64,000 nt of DNA, taken from NCBI RefSeq assembly GCF_003324165.1, contig NW_025407881.1:62001-126000 (forward strand), in the 5' to 3' direction. Positions 20,950 through 29,681 of the stretch are shown here, piece after piece. Origin of the DNA: Naegleria lovaniensis. Taxonomy: Eukaryota > Heterolobosea > Eutetramitea > Acrasida > Naegleriidae. The first letter of the stretch is position 1, and each line of letters begins with the position of its first letter. Under the pieces are notes generated by a model. That model did not search any database and was not told the DNA's origin. It saw only the letters and a program-made list of their open reading frames with translations. A program made the position numbers and the translations under genes.

Positions 20950-21945
20950 ATAACATGCGATCGAATCCATGTAGGGATTAGGATGGTACAACCGACAACA
21001 CATGAAGTAAACCATTGTTGTGCATGCTCGTGGTTTTGATGGGTTGTTCAAGTGTCCTACAATACAAATTAGGATACTCTTGGGCAATTGTGTTCTTGAC
21101 AGGAGAAGTGAGTTGTATTTCACATGCTCGAGCTAAATGCAATTAGAAAAAGACATCGACCCCTTTCAATACTATAATGAATAGAATGAGGTAAATAATA
21201 CAAACACCTAAAATACATTTAATACATGCATGTAAAATGTATGTAATGAACTATGAAAGTGGTCCATTATGGTTTTACCTAGCATGGCAATCATACAAAT
21301 GAGGACAATGAAAGTGTCACATTTCATATTGTCATGTTATTCAAAAACGCCATGAATTGATGAAATTACATGTTCAGTACTGATCATGATGATTCATGTA
21401 GTGTTTGGTAATTTTCCCCTATAGGTTGCATGAATGTATATATTTGAATTAATTCTTTGAATTTCCACGTTGAATTATGAATGCATTTACATGAGTTGCA
21501 TCTTGAAGTTGTGGTTAAATTTTCCTTCATGCAGACAACAACCTTTGAATGGCTCACAGAAGAGTGTGTGTGATGACATTCATTTTCCTGCACGAATCAT
21601 GAAGGATTAGGCTAATACCTAAAAAGTACTGTTTGAACCACTAAAGGAATCGAGGTGTATGATTGTTCCGAATATTCGCAGTGGATGCAATGGTTGTATT
21701 CTCTAGTGCATGTTGGATAAAAAAACAGAAGGTGGCGAGAGGAATATATTCAATGTTGCCATGCGATCATACAGATGCATGTAAACCGTAGTACATGTAC
21801 TTGAAGGTGTGCATGTGTACTAGAAGCAAGAGAAATCAAGTTGCAAGTAGTAAACATGTGAGCAATGAAGGTACTTCTCGGTTGCTGAACGCACTCAGGA
21901 ATCGATCATAGGTGTGCCGCATGGAAGGACAACCATGCTGTTAAT
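20950..21945. other. CATG-dense non-coding block
   Basis: By hand I count about 23 CATG tetranucleotides between 21001 and 21960. About three per kilobase would be expected at this AT content. Many extend to GCATG, TGCATG or ACATGT, and one is the palindrome AGTACATGTACT near 21791. Flanking kilobases carry far fewer. No frame here looks coding. The function is unknown: it could be clustered protein-binding sites or an RNA with repeated motifs. Confidence 0.5.
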
Positions 21946-22085
21946 CACGTGATGAATATTTTTTAAATAGTTAATATTTAATGTTGGGTTGACAAGGCAC
22001 TTCAATATTTTACAATACGGGTAAGCTTTTTTTAAGAATGAGATAGCGAACCAAGATAAGAACGTGTTCAGAATGAACTATTATT

Positions 22086-22925
22086 ATGACCAAATATATT
22101 GTCCGAGATTTGTCATGCTCCACATCTACATCAATTGTAGAATTGAGCTTGATGCAGTGGTTGATAAAAAAAAGAAATACAATGCAACTCGTCATCACCA
22201 CGAACAAGGGCATTTGCTCGAGCTCCAAAGAATTGAACGAAGAGTTGTTTCTCTCAAGTCACAGAGTGAAAACAACAAAAATAAAAAATCAAAGCTACAA
22301 GAAAGTGTGTTGTGTTGAAATACGAGGGCAGTTCCACAAAACAAAACGAGTAATCGATCAAGATGTCCTAAGATACATGACCAATGAATTTGTAAAACAG
22401 TATTCCAGTATTGACAACAAATCCATATATCATACTACTCTGCATATATACGCTCATGATGGAACTTTTGGACTTCGATACGATCACATGATCGATTTAA
22501 ATCATCCACGACCTTGTCTTAGAGCGAATCACTTGATTCAAATTTTGGAACCCTATCTACAGACTCATCCTGAATGCAATTGTATTAAATTGCACGTCTG
22601 TTTTTCAGGTGTGGATTATAACGGAAGTGTCAAGTCTTATGCGGAGCAATTGAGGGATGAAATTGAACAACGAATCATGAGTGAGGATATTCCTCAACAA
22701 GCCATGACTGTAGAGGGGGTGGATGGTTGGTCTATTCTTGCGTTCAATATTTCAACAAGTTTTAAACCAAAGAGTGGGGAATATTGGTCTCACTACGTGC
22801 TTCCTAGAACTCCAGAATTACGCAATATTGTAAGCTCAAGTAACAACAAGTTTAGTTTTGATCCTTTAATCGTTAAATATGACAATGGTCAATTAAAAAG
22901 AAGATTTACAGCATCAAAGAATTAA
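22086..22925 (+). CDS. Unknown protein with a possible clan-CD (caspase/C80-like) peptidase core
   Basis: The frame gives 279 residues from ATG 22086. A start at ATG 22182, behind an A-rich stretch and at a strand-like MQLVITTNKG, is equally possible. The middle carries a pattern seen in clan-CD peptidases: LHIYAHDGTFGLRY, a strand-helix unit, then IKLHVCFSGVDYNG with a Cys after a hydrophobic strand, and a helix SYAEQLRDEIEQRI. The His-Gly pair typical of the clan is changed to His-Asp-Gly. I do not recognise an orthologue. It lies 64 nt upstream of the BCS1-like gene on the same strand. A host gene is likely, and the peptidase idea is tentative. Confidence 0.5.
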   Translation: MTKYIVRDLSCSTSTSIVELSLMQWLIKKRNTMQLVITTNKGICSSSKELNEELFLSSHRVKTTKIKNQSYKKVCCVEIRGQFHKTKRVIDQDVLRYMTNEFVKQYSSIDNKSIYHTTLHIYAHDGTFGLRYDHMIDLNHPRPCLRANHLIQILEPYLQTHPECNCIKLHVCFSGVDYNGSVKSYAEQLRDEIEQRIMSEDIPQQAMTVEGVDGWSILAFNISTSFKPKSGEYWSHYVLPRTPELRNIVSSSNNKFSFDPLIVKYDNGQLKRRFTASKN

Positions 22926-22989
22926 AATTCGAATTTAACTCAAACTTTTTCAAAGCCAAAACTGTTCGTAGGGTCATACCTCCAAAAAA

Positions 22990-24531
22990 ATGGTTCAACA
23001 GGTTCATCATGGAACACTGCTCCAAACAACAGTGGAAACACTCACTTCGGAAAATAATTCTTCTTCTCCAGCATCATTATTGTCTAGTTTGTGGATGAAA
23101 TTTATACAAATGGCAAAATCGTTGAACATTGGCCACTTTTATTTATTTCTCGGAAGTTTAGGATTAGGAACCGTTTGGTACACAAGTATTAATTATTTCA
23201 TACAGAGAAGTTTTGTGAGCAAATTATATATTAGTAGTAATGATGAAGCATTTCACTGGTTCATGTTTTGGTTGGCAGAAAACAAGTACAGCCAAGAAGC
23301 AAATCATTTCGCAATTCTGTCTTCAAAAACACATGTTGATTTTTCAAGTTTCAAGCACAATCCATCAGAAAAGGATAAACATTCAATTCCAATCAAATTC
23401 ATTCCCTCACCAGGAGTGCATTTTCTCAAGTACAAGGGAAAAAGCATTAAAATTGAATATGAAAGAACACTCGCAGCATCTTCTAACTCGGGTTCAAGCA
23501 CTGCATCACATAACGAGCAACTTATTGTCAGTTGTTTGAGCACATCCCCAACATTTTTGAAAAACTTTATTACAGACTGTCAACAGAAATATTTAGAGTC
23601 AAAACACGGGAAAACATTGATTTATCTACCTGATGCTTATTGCGATTTTTGGGAGCCAAGAATTTCGAAACTGAAAAGACCTCCAAATACTGTCAAATTG
23701 CAATCTAACATTTTTGAAAAATTATTGAATGATGCCAGAAACTTTCTTTCACTAGAGAAGTGGTACAACGACCATGGAATTCCTTTTCGAAGAGGTTATC
23801 TATTGTATGGACCTCCTGGAACTGGTATGTAATAGTGTGTGATGGGTGTGAATTATCTGACAATAATGTTAGGAAAAACCAGTACTGTTACAGCATTGGC
23901 AGGAGCTCTCGATAAAAACATTTGCTGTATCAACATTAGCAACAAAAACCTCAATGATGACAACTTGAATAGCCTGCTATTGAACACGCCATACAATTCC
24001 ATCATTTTATTGGAGGATATTGATGCATGCTTCACAACAGTTGAATCAAAGAAGAGGACTGTTCATCCATCACAACTAAAAGCTGAACCAGAAGAAACAT
24101 CTGAAGTTGCTTCTCAAGGTACATCAGGATCCAATGTGACATTGGGAGGATTATTAAATTGTATTGATGGTGTTGTAGCTCAAGAGGGAAGAATTCTATT
24201 CATGACAACCAATCATATCCACCGCTTACCAGATGCATTAATCAGACCAGGCAGGATCGATGTTAAGTACCTGATTGATTGTGCTGACGAAACTCAAACC
24301 AGAGAATTGTTTCTCAATTTTTATCCTCATGAGTTTGAATTGGCTGACAAATTTTGTCAAAAGCTCTTTTCAGATATGAACAAGGAGCATCGGCGACGTT
24401 TCACTTGTGCTGAATTACAAGGCCACTTTATGACATACAAGCATGATCCTGCTTCTGCAGTCTCCAATACACCAGATCTCATTCATTTCGATCTAAGAAG
24501 AGGACTGAACGTTATACCACATCAAGAATGA
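22990..24531 (+). CDS. BCS1L: BCS1-like AAA ATPase
   Basis: Exons 22990-23824 and 23873-24531 give 497 residues; the ATG is on a run of seven A. A transmembrane helix near residues 38-60 is followed by a BCS1-type middle domain and FRRGYLLYGPPGTGKT, with Walker A at 274-281 split by the intron. SIILLEDIDACF is Walker B, and GGLLNCIDGV, RILFMTTNHIHRLPDALIRPGRID complete the AAA module in BCS1 order. Mitochondrial Bcs1 translocates the folded Rieske iron-sulfur protein into complex III. The family also has ER and outer-membrane paralogues, so mitochondrial location is inferred. The protein is longer than the human one (419 residues), mainly N-terminally. A polyadenylation-like AATAAA follows at 24591. 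Confidence 0.85.
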
Positions 24532-24819
24532 GAGCGGCAGGATTGTTCTTTTTTCGTTCACGTTCCACTCTGTGAAATTAGTAAAAAATTAATAAAGCAA
24601 ATTTCATAACATTAATGATGTTGCTGGTGTTGTCATGGCTCACCTCTACTGTGATCGGATCACAAGCCTCACTCCCAAAAAGGAGATTTTTCAAGGCAAC
24701 ACAAAAATTAGCGAAAAAAAATACCTTCATTTGCTTGTGTTATATTTTTTCTTCCCTTCGAATCATTCGTCTCCGATTTATTGTAATTGTTATTATTGTC
24801 ATTATTGTCATCCGAAGAA

Positions 24820-26234
24820 ATGGAAAGACTGTTCCCTAAATTTGCAAACCCAACAACACTCCATAAAACACTTTTACTTTCTCTTCCACAAAGAACATCA
24901 TCATTGAAAAATTCGCTTGAGGTGTTTTCTAAACACAATGTAAACCTCACCAAGATTGAATCTCGCCCCAATAGGCTTAATAAGAAGGTCATTGATTTTG
25001 TTCTAGATGTTGATGAAAACACAAATAAGGAGGTTGTTGATTTAGCAATTAAGGAAATGTTAAGTTTAAAAGTCTGTGAAAGCGTGAAATACTTGGGTTT
25101 TGAAAATAATGTTCCATGGTTTCCTACCAAGATTTCAGATATCGACTTCTTTACAAGGGAATGTTTAGAAGCTGGAGGTGAACTTCAAAGTGATCATCCT
25201 GGTTTTAATGATATCGAATACCGAGAACGAAGAAAAAAGATTTCTGACATTGCTTTGAATTACAAACACGGTACGCCAATTCCAAGAATCGATTATACTG
25301 AATCTGAAAATCAAACTTGGAAAATAATTTACACCAAGCTCACAAGTCTTTATCCAAAATATGCTTGTGAACAATACTGCTCTTTGTTTCCCTTATTCGA
25401 GCAAAATTGTGGCTTTTCCCCGGAAACAATTCCACAATTAGAGGATGTTAGCACGTTTTTGTCCTCAACTACAGGTACGTTCGTTCTTTGTGCGGTGCTG
25501 GTGGATCATTAACCTAATTTTAAGGTTTCAAAATTAGACCTGTTTCTGGTTTACTCACAGCACGTGACTTTTTGAACGCTTTGGCATTTCGCGTTTTTCA
25601 TAGCACTCAATACATTCGCCATCACTCGAAACCATACTATACCCCTGAACCAGATGTCGTTCACGAACTACTTGGTCATGTCGTGTTGTTGTGTGACCCA
25701 GATTTTGCTGATTTTTCACAGCAGATTGGATTGGCCTCTCTTGGTGCGAGCGATGCCGAAATCGATCGCCTCGTTCGGTTGTATTGGTATACTGTTGAAT
25801 TTGGTGTTGTTAAGGAAGACGCTCAAATTAAAGCATATGGTGCTGGTTTGCTAAGCAGCTTTGGTGAGCTGGAATATAGCTGCACAGGTAGATCGGCAGA
25901 AACAGATCAAGTGCCACAGTATCTTCCTTTTGTGCCAGAAGATGCAGCCATGAGACCGTATCCTATTACTCACTACCAACCAGTCTATTACGTTGTTCAA
26001 AGTCTTGAATCCTGTAAGGATCTGATACGGAGATTTGTAAACAATTCCACTGAAAGACCTTTCCAACTTAAATTTAACCCCTACACTCAGACAGTTGATA
26101 TACTCGATAGCCAAGACAAATTGATTCAACTCACCAAGTCTATTCAGAATAATCTTGATTTGCTCAAGTCTTCACTTGCAAAAATGGGTAATCTCAAAAT
26201 GAATTTAGAGAAAGAGATTAACAATTCAAATTGA
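24820..26234 (+). CDS. PAH: Phenylalanine-4-hydroxylase (aromatic amino acid hydroxylase)
   Basis: Exons 24820-25474 and 25525-26234 give 454 residues, almost the length of human PAH (452). An N-terminal ACT-like regulatory domain precedes the catalytic core. The core has GFKIRPVSGLLTARDFLNAL, YTPEPDVVHELLGH and YWYTVEFG. The iron ligands are His265, His270 and Glu310, with the same spacing as human 285/290/330. IKAYGAGLLSSFGELEY is nearly invariant. The enzyme converts phenylalanine to tyrosine using a reduced pterin and oxygen. The start ATG 24820 is chosen because upstream frame has no better ATG. Another upstream exon is possible but not visible. Confidence 0.92.
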
Positions 26235-26375
26235 TGATCATCACAGTTTTTGAATTGTCAACTACAATCTACCTGACAGATAACATGCCTTTAAAACCTG
26301 TATTGAAATAAACTACTTCCATTCTTATGAATATCGTTTGCTTTGTTTGAAGAGGGTGACCCCATTCAAAAAAAA

Positions 26376-27167
26376 ATGTTTAAACAATCCGCTCAGGTGC
26401 ATAGCGATTGTCGAATTCATGACGCACAACAGAACATTCCGAAACATATTCCATTGTCATTGAAACAATTGAAAACATATTTCGTACTCAAACAATTTAA
26501 ACAATGTATTTCTTTTATTCAGCAACATTTTGGAAGTGATTGGAACAGTATTGCTTGTAATACATCATTGTCTTTATCTCAACAACAGAATATTTTCTCA
26601 ATATTTATTCAGTGTTATTATGAAACAAAAGATTATTCAGCAATTCATCGGCTTTTTGAAAAATCAAGAAATAATATCCCTTCTCCATCTCTCAAACTTT
26701 ATGTTGAATTATGTTTAAAGTTGAAATTGTTTGATAAGGTTAACGAGATACTCTTTGACGATCACAATCAACTCTCGGAACAAGAACGAAGAACTTTAGA
26801 AAAACAATTACATCATGATAGATTAGAACAAGAAGCACGAATGGAAACAGCTAAACAATCAAAGGCTTATTCATCATTACTTTCGTCCATGTACATCACA
26901 AAACCTTCACATGATGAGTATGAAAGCATGTACCCTTCTCACAACAATTTTGAACATTCTGAATCACCACTGCAAAGTCATGGAACTCATGGTAATAATT
27001 TTCAAATAGGTCACCAGGAGCACAAAGCAGAGCAACAAAAACCTTCAAATAAGATCTCATCTTTGACCTCACTCACTAGATACATTCTGGACTTCATTAG
27101 AAATTACAAAGTTGAATTGGCTTTACACGTCGTCTCGTTCGTTTTGTTGTATACTCTTCTGAAATAA
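26376..27167 (+). CDS. Tail-anchored helical protein, possibly PEX26/APEM9-like
   Basis: The ATG at 26376 lies on a run of ten A and opens 263 residues. The N-terminal half is helical and repeat-like (LKTYFVLKQFKQCISFIQ, YYETKDYSAIHRLF, SLKLYVELCLKLKLFDKV). A low-complexity His/Ser linker follows, and the protein ends in one hydrophobic helix (VELALHVVSFVLLYTLLK) just before the stop, which makes it tail-anchored. Helical repeats plus a C-terminal anchor is the layout of PEX26, Pex15 and APEM9, which hold the PEX1-PEX6 ATPase on peroxisomes. The IPSPSLKLYVELCLKL segment resembles PEX26 weakly. Other tail-anchored TPR-like proteins remain possible. Confidence 0.6.
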   Translation: MFKQSAQVHSDCRIHDAQQNIPKHIPLSLKQLKTYFVLKQFKQCISFIQQHFGSDWNSIACNTSLSLSQQQNIFSIFIQCYYETKDYSAIHRLFEKSRNNIPSPSLKLYVELCLKLKLFDKVNEILFDDHNQLSEQERRTLEKQLHHDRLEQEARMETAKQSKAYSSLLSSMYITKPSHDEYESMYPSHNNFEHSESPLQSHGTHGNNFQIGHQEHKAEQQKPSNKISSLTSLTRYILDFIRNYKVELALHVVSFVLLYTLLK

Positions 27168-27246
27168 TAGTTTAATTGTAAATATAAATTAGATTTAATT
27201 ATTTAATGGTGTGTAATCTATTATGTCAATTTTAAATTTTTCATAA

Positions 27247-27553
27247 TTATTTAGTTTGTGGTTTGTTTCCACATGGTTTAATCATCCTCTCAATGAATTG
27301 ATACTTCTCTCTATGAATCGATTCGTTTTCGATCATAGCAAAATATGATGCCATTGGGTAATGCGAAACATAAGAAGAATATGTATCTCGCTGCTGATTT
27401 ACAGCCCATTCAAATTTTGTGGTATCGGCATGTCCTACTCCTACAAATTTGTTTTTTAATAATTCAAATTGGTTTGCTTGATCCGATGATGACTGATGAA
27501 TACGTTAGTGTTATTTTTCAGACAAATTATTACTTCAACCCAACACGTACCAT
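27247..27553 (-). CDS. SF3B5: Splicing factor 3B subunit 5 (SF3b10)
   Basis: This gene is short and easily missed. Exon 1 is only the ATG (27553-27551), on a run of seven A. A 58-nt intron follows with GTACGT donor, ACTAAC branch-like site and CAG acceptor. Exon 2 is 27492-27247. The 82-residue product contains KFVGVGHADTTKFEWAVNQ, then RDTYSSYVSHYPMASYFAM, IENES and MIKPCG, matching human SF3B5 (86 residues; GTGHADTTKWEWLVNQHRD, AIAENES, MLQPCG) along its length. SF3B5 is a core piece of the U2 snRNP SF3b complex. Its start lies 97 nt from the divergent CASP start. The PEX26-like gene converges with a 79-nt gap. Confidence 0.93.
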
Positions 27554-27650
27554 TTTTTTATCGGAATGATTTCCTCGAGAAAATAAAATGCACTATGAGC
27601 CTGTCTGATAATTATTATTATTCACCAACAACACGCTGTTGATTAAAAAA
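27554..27650. promoter_or_regulatory. 97-bp bidirectional promoter of SF3B5 and CASP
   Basis: Two divergent start codons, both on A runs, are separated by only 97 nt. All initiation signals for both genes must fit here or inside the neighbouring coding sequence. Confidence 0.5.
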
Positions 27651-29495
27651 ATGTCGACTTCATCTTCCACGGAGTCATCATCAACAAACACAACCGTGAT
27701 GAACACTCCGTCGTCAATAACAACCATGTACTTGAGTGATATGAACAAATGTCGAGACATTTGGAAGAATTTTGAGTTGGATCGGAAGAGAGATTTATTT
27801 GATTCTCAGGGAATTAATATTTCAAAATCAAGAGAACAATCAGCAGCTAACAGAAAGAACCTTGCTCAAATCACAAAGGACTTTAAAAAACTGAGTAATG
27901 AAGAAAAGGTCAGCTCATTCCAAAAGGTATTAAAGGCATATCAGGAAGAAATTGATTCTCTAACCAACAGAAGCATGAGTGCAGAAAAATTGTTTTTAGA
28001 TCTGTACCAACCACTTCGGGAAGCTCCCGATCCTTATTATATTATTTGTAAATATCAACAGTTATTCCAACAAAACCAACAGCAAAATAACCAAGAAGAA
28101 TACGAAAAGACAATATCTGAATTGAAAAATCAGTTAAATGACTATGAAAACGAATTTATGCATCTAAAAAATCAAGAAGTTACTATTCGGAAATTGGAAG
28201 AAGAAGCACTCAAGTACAAGAACCAAAGTGAATTGCTAAAAGAACATGACTTTATCATTCAAAAACATAAAGACCGTGAAATAATTATTCTCAATGAGCT
28301 GAAAGAAATCAAAGCAGAAAATGAGCGCCTAAACAACCTGTATATTGATACTCAAAATTTAAATTATGAGTTGAAAACCAGGTTGGAAGAGATTGAAGCG
28401 TCACGTCAATATCAAGTAGATTTGCATCAAGAGCAAGTATTACAGCTAGAGAATCAAATTTTAGAGCTAAAAAGCCAAACGAAAGCAGCCACTGAGCATT
28501 TGGATGGCTCTCTGGATGAACAAATAGTCATTAATGAAATGAAAACAGAATATCTCAAGAAGATATCCGAACTTAAGGAAGATGTAAAAGAAAAAAATCA
28601 CAAAATTCAACAACTGCATCAACAATTACAACAACAGCAACAAATAATCTTAAACATACAGAACGAAATGACCCAACGACCAACACGAGAAGCACTCCAA
28701 AAACTCCAAGAAAGAATTAATACACTTCAACAACTAGAGTTTGGATACGACTCAAACACTCAAGAAAAGTCTGTAGAGCAGTTGTTGAAAGAGAAGGTGA
28801 TAAAGTTGGAAAATGATCTCACCAAATCTAATCAAAACAATAGAGACAAAGACGAAAAAATTGAATCTCTCAATACTCAACTCAATGAGCTTTCAGTCAA
28901 GGCATCAGAACAATTGCGCACTATTGAAAAGCTTGAGGCAAGTGTGGATCAGCTCACAAAATCATCCACTCTACCCTCCAATACAGAAGAAGTGAACACT
29001 AGCTTAGAACCTCAATCTCTTATTTCTATTCTAACAGAACAACGAAATAGATTCAGAGATAAATTCAATACATTGGAAGAAGAGAACTTGAAACTCAAAC
29101 AACACATTGAACATTTAGAAAATGAGCAATCAAAATTGCGAAAAGAAAACTTAAAGCTTTATGAGAAGACCAAATATTTGCAATCGTACAACCAGAATGC
29201 ACACACTTCTACAAACAGATCCGCCTCGTCATCACAAGATTTTGAGCCAATTCAAAACAAATATGAACAGCTCTACGAACAAGAATTAGATCCATTCAAG
29301 AGATTCCACAGAAAAGAAAGAGAAGAACGCCTGAACAATATGACAGCAGCCGAAAAGGTAATTTATAGATGCAGCAGCTTAATGCTATCGCACAAACTCG
29401 GGAGAATGTTCTTGTTCTTTTACCTTCTTGCTTTACACACTTTAGTATTCTTTACATTGTCCAAGCTATCTGGTCTGTCTATTCGAAGAAAATAA
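27651..29495 (+). CDS. CASP: Golgi coiled-coil protein CASP (CUX1 alternative product family)
   Basis: A single exon of 614 residues starts on a run of seven A. The N-terminus matches CASP: DIWKNFELDRKRDLFDSQG, EEIDSLTNRSMSAEKLFLDL, YQPLREAPDPYY, and YENEFMHLKNQEVTIRKLEEE. A long coiled coil follows. The conserved C-terminal signature YEQELDPFKRFHRKEREERL, then LMLSHKLGRMFLFFYLLALH, provides the single transmembrane anchor. CASP is a Golgi membrane tether related to giantin and golgin-84. It works in retrograde traffic. Match at both ends makes the call firm. A polyQ run (QLQQQQQ) lies mid-protein. Confidence 0.92.
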   Translation: MSTSSSTESSSTNTTVMNTPSSITTMYLSDMNKCRDIWKNFELDRKRDLFDSQGINISKSREQSAANRKNLAQITKDFKKLSNEEKVSSFQKVLKAYQEEIDSLTNRSMSAEKLFLDLYQPLREAPDPYYIICKYQQLFQQNQQQNNQEEYEKTISELKNQLNDYENEFMHLKNQEVTIRKLEEEALKYKNQSELLKEHDFIIQKHKDREIIILNELKEIKAENERLNNLYIDTQNLNYELKTRLEEIEASRQYQVDLHQEQVLQLENQILELKSQTKAATEHLDGSLDEQIVINEMKTEYLKKISELKEDVKEKNHKIQQLHQQLQQQQQIILNIQNEMTQRPTREALQKLQERINTLQQLEFGYDSNTQEKSVEQLLKEKVIKLENDLTKSNQNNRDKDEKIESLNTQLNELSVKASEQLRTIEKLEASVDQLTKSSTLPSNTEEVNTSLEPQSLISILTEQRNRFRDKFNTLEEENLKLKQHIEHLENEQSKLRKENLKLYEKTKYLQSYNQNAHTSTNRSASSSQDFEPIQNKYEQLYEQELDPFKRFHRKEREERLNNMTAAEKVIYRCSSLMLSHKLGRMFLFFYLLALHTLVFFTLSKLSGLSIRRK

Positions 29496-29681
29496 ACGCA
29501 ATTATTGTAAATGTAACCAGCGGCTTTGTGTTGAGGCGTGGTGAGACCATCTTTTTAAGAACTTTCGCCAAGCGTTGGTACCATCCTGAACCAATGATAA
29601 TTGTTCGATCAAAATGGAGTAGTGCGCGCTTCATTGTGTCAGTTCATGACTTGCAAATTTTGAAAATTCTAATACGTGTAC

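Larger units (their letters stand above)
19883..22085. other. Largest non-coding interval of the window
   Basis: About 2.2 kb lies between the AT-hook gene's ATG and the next plus-strand gene. It has only short or low-complexity frames and no protein I can support. Trinucleotide repeats lie at about 20119-20140, 20214-20247 and 20755-20783, and a CATG-dense block lies from about 20950 to 21945. It probably holds upstream control sequence or a long 5' UTR for the AT-hook gene and the promoter of the 22.1-kb gene. I looked for tRNA, U6 and SRP RNA signatures and found none. Confidence 0.5.

Noticed and set aside
20485-21123. A 212-codon minus-strand frame in the large non-coding interval
   Set aside because: It is rich in Cys, His, Asn and low-complexity stretches, contains no recognisable fold, and other frames in the same place are equally open.
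24615-24839. A short hydrophobic frame just upstream of phenylalanine hydroxylase
   Set aside because: It overlaps the PAH start in another frame and has a repetitive Ile/Val end; it is more likely 5' UTR, although a leader exon is not excluded.
27345-27569. A 74-codon plus-strand frame
   Set aside because: It is the antisense shadow of SF3B5, which is supported by clear homology on the minus strand.
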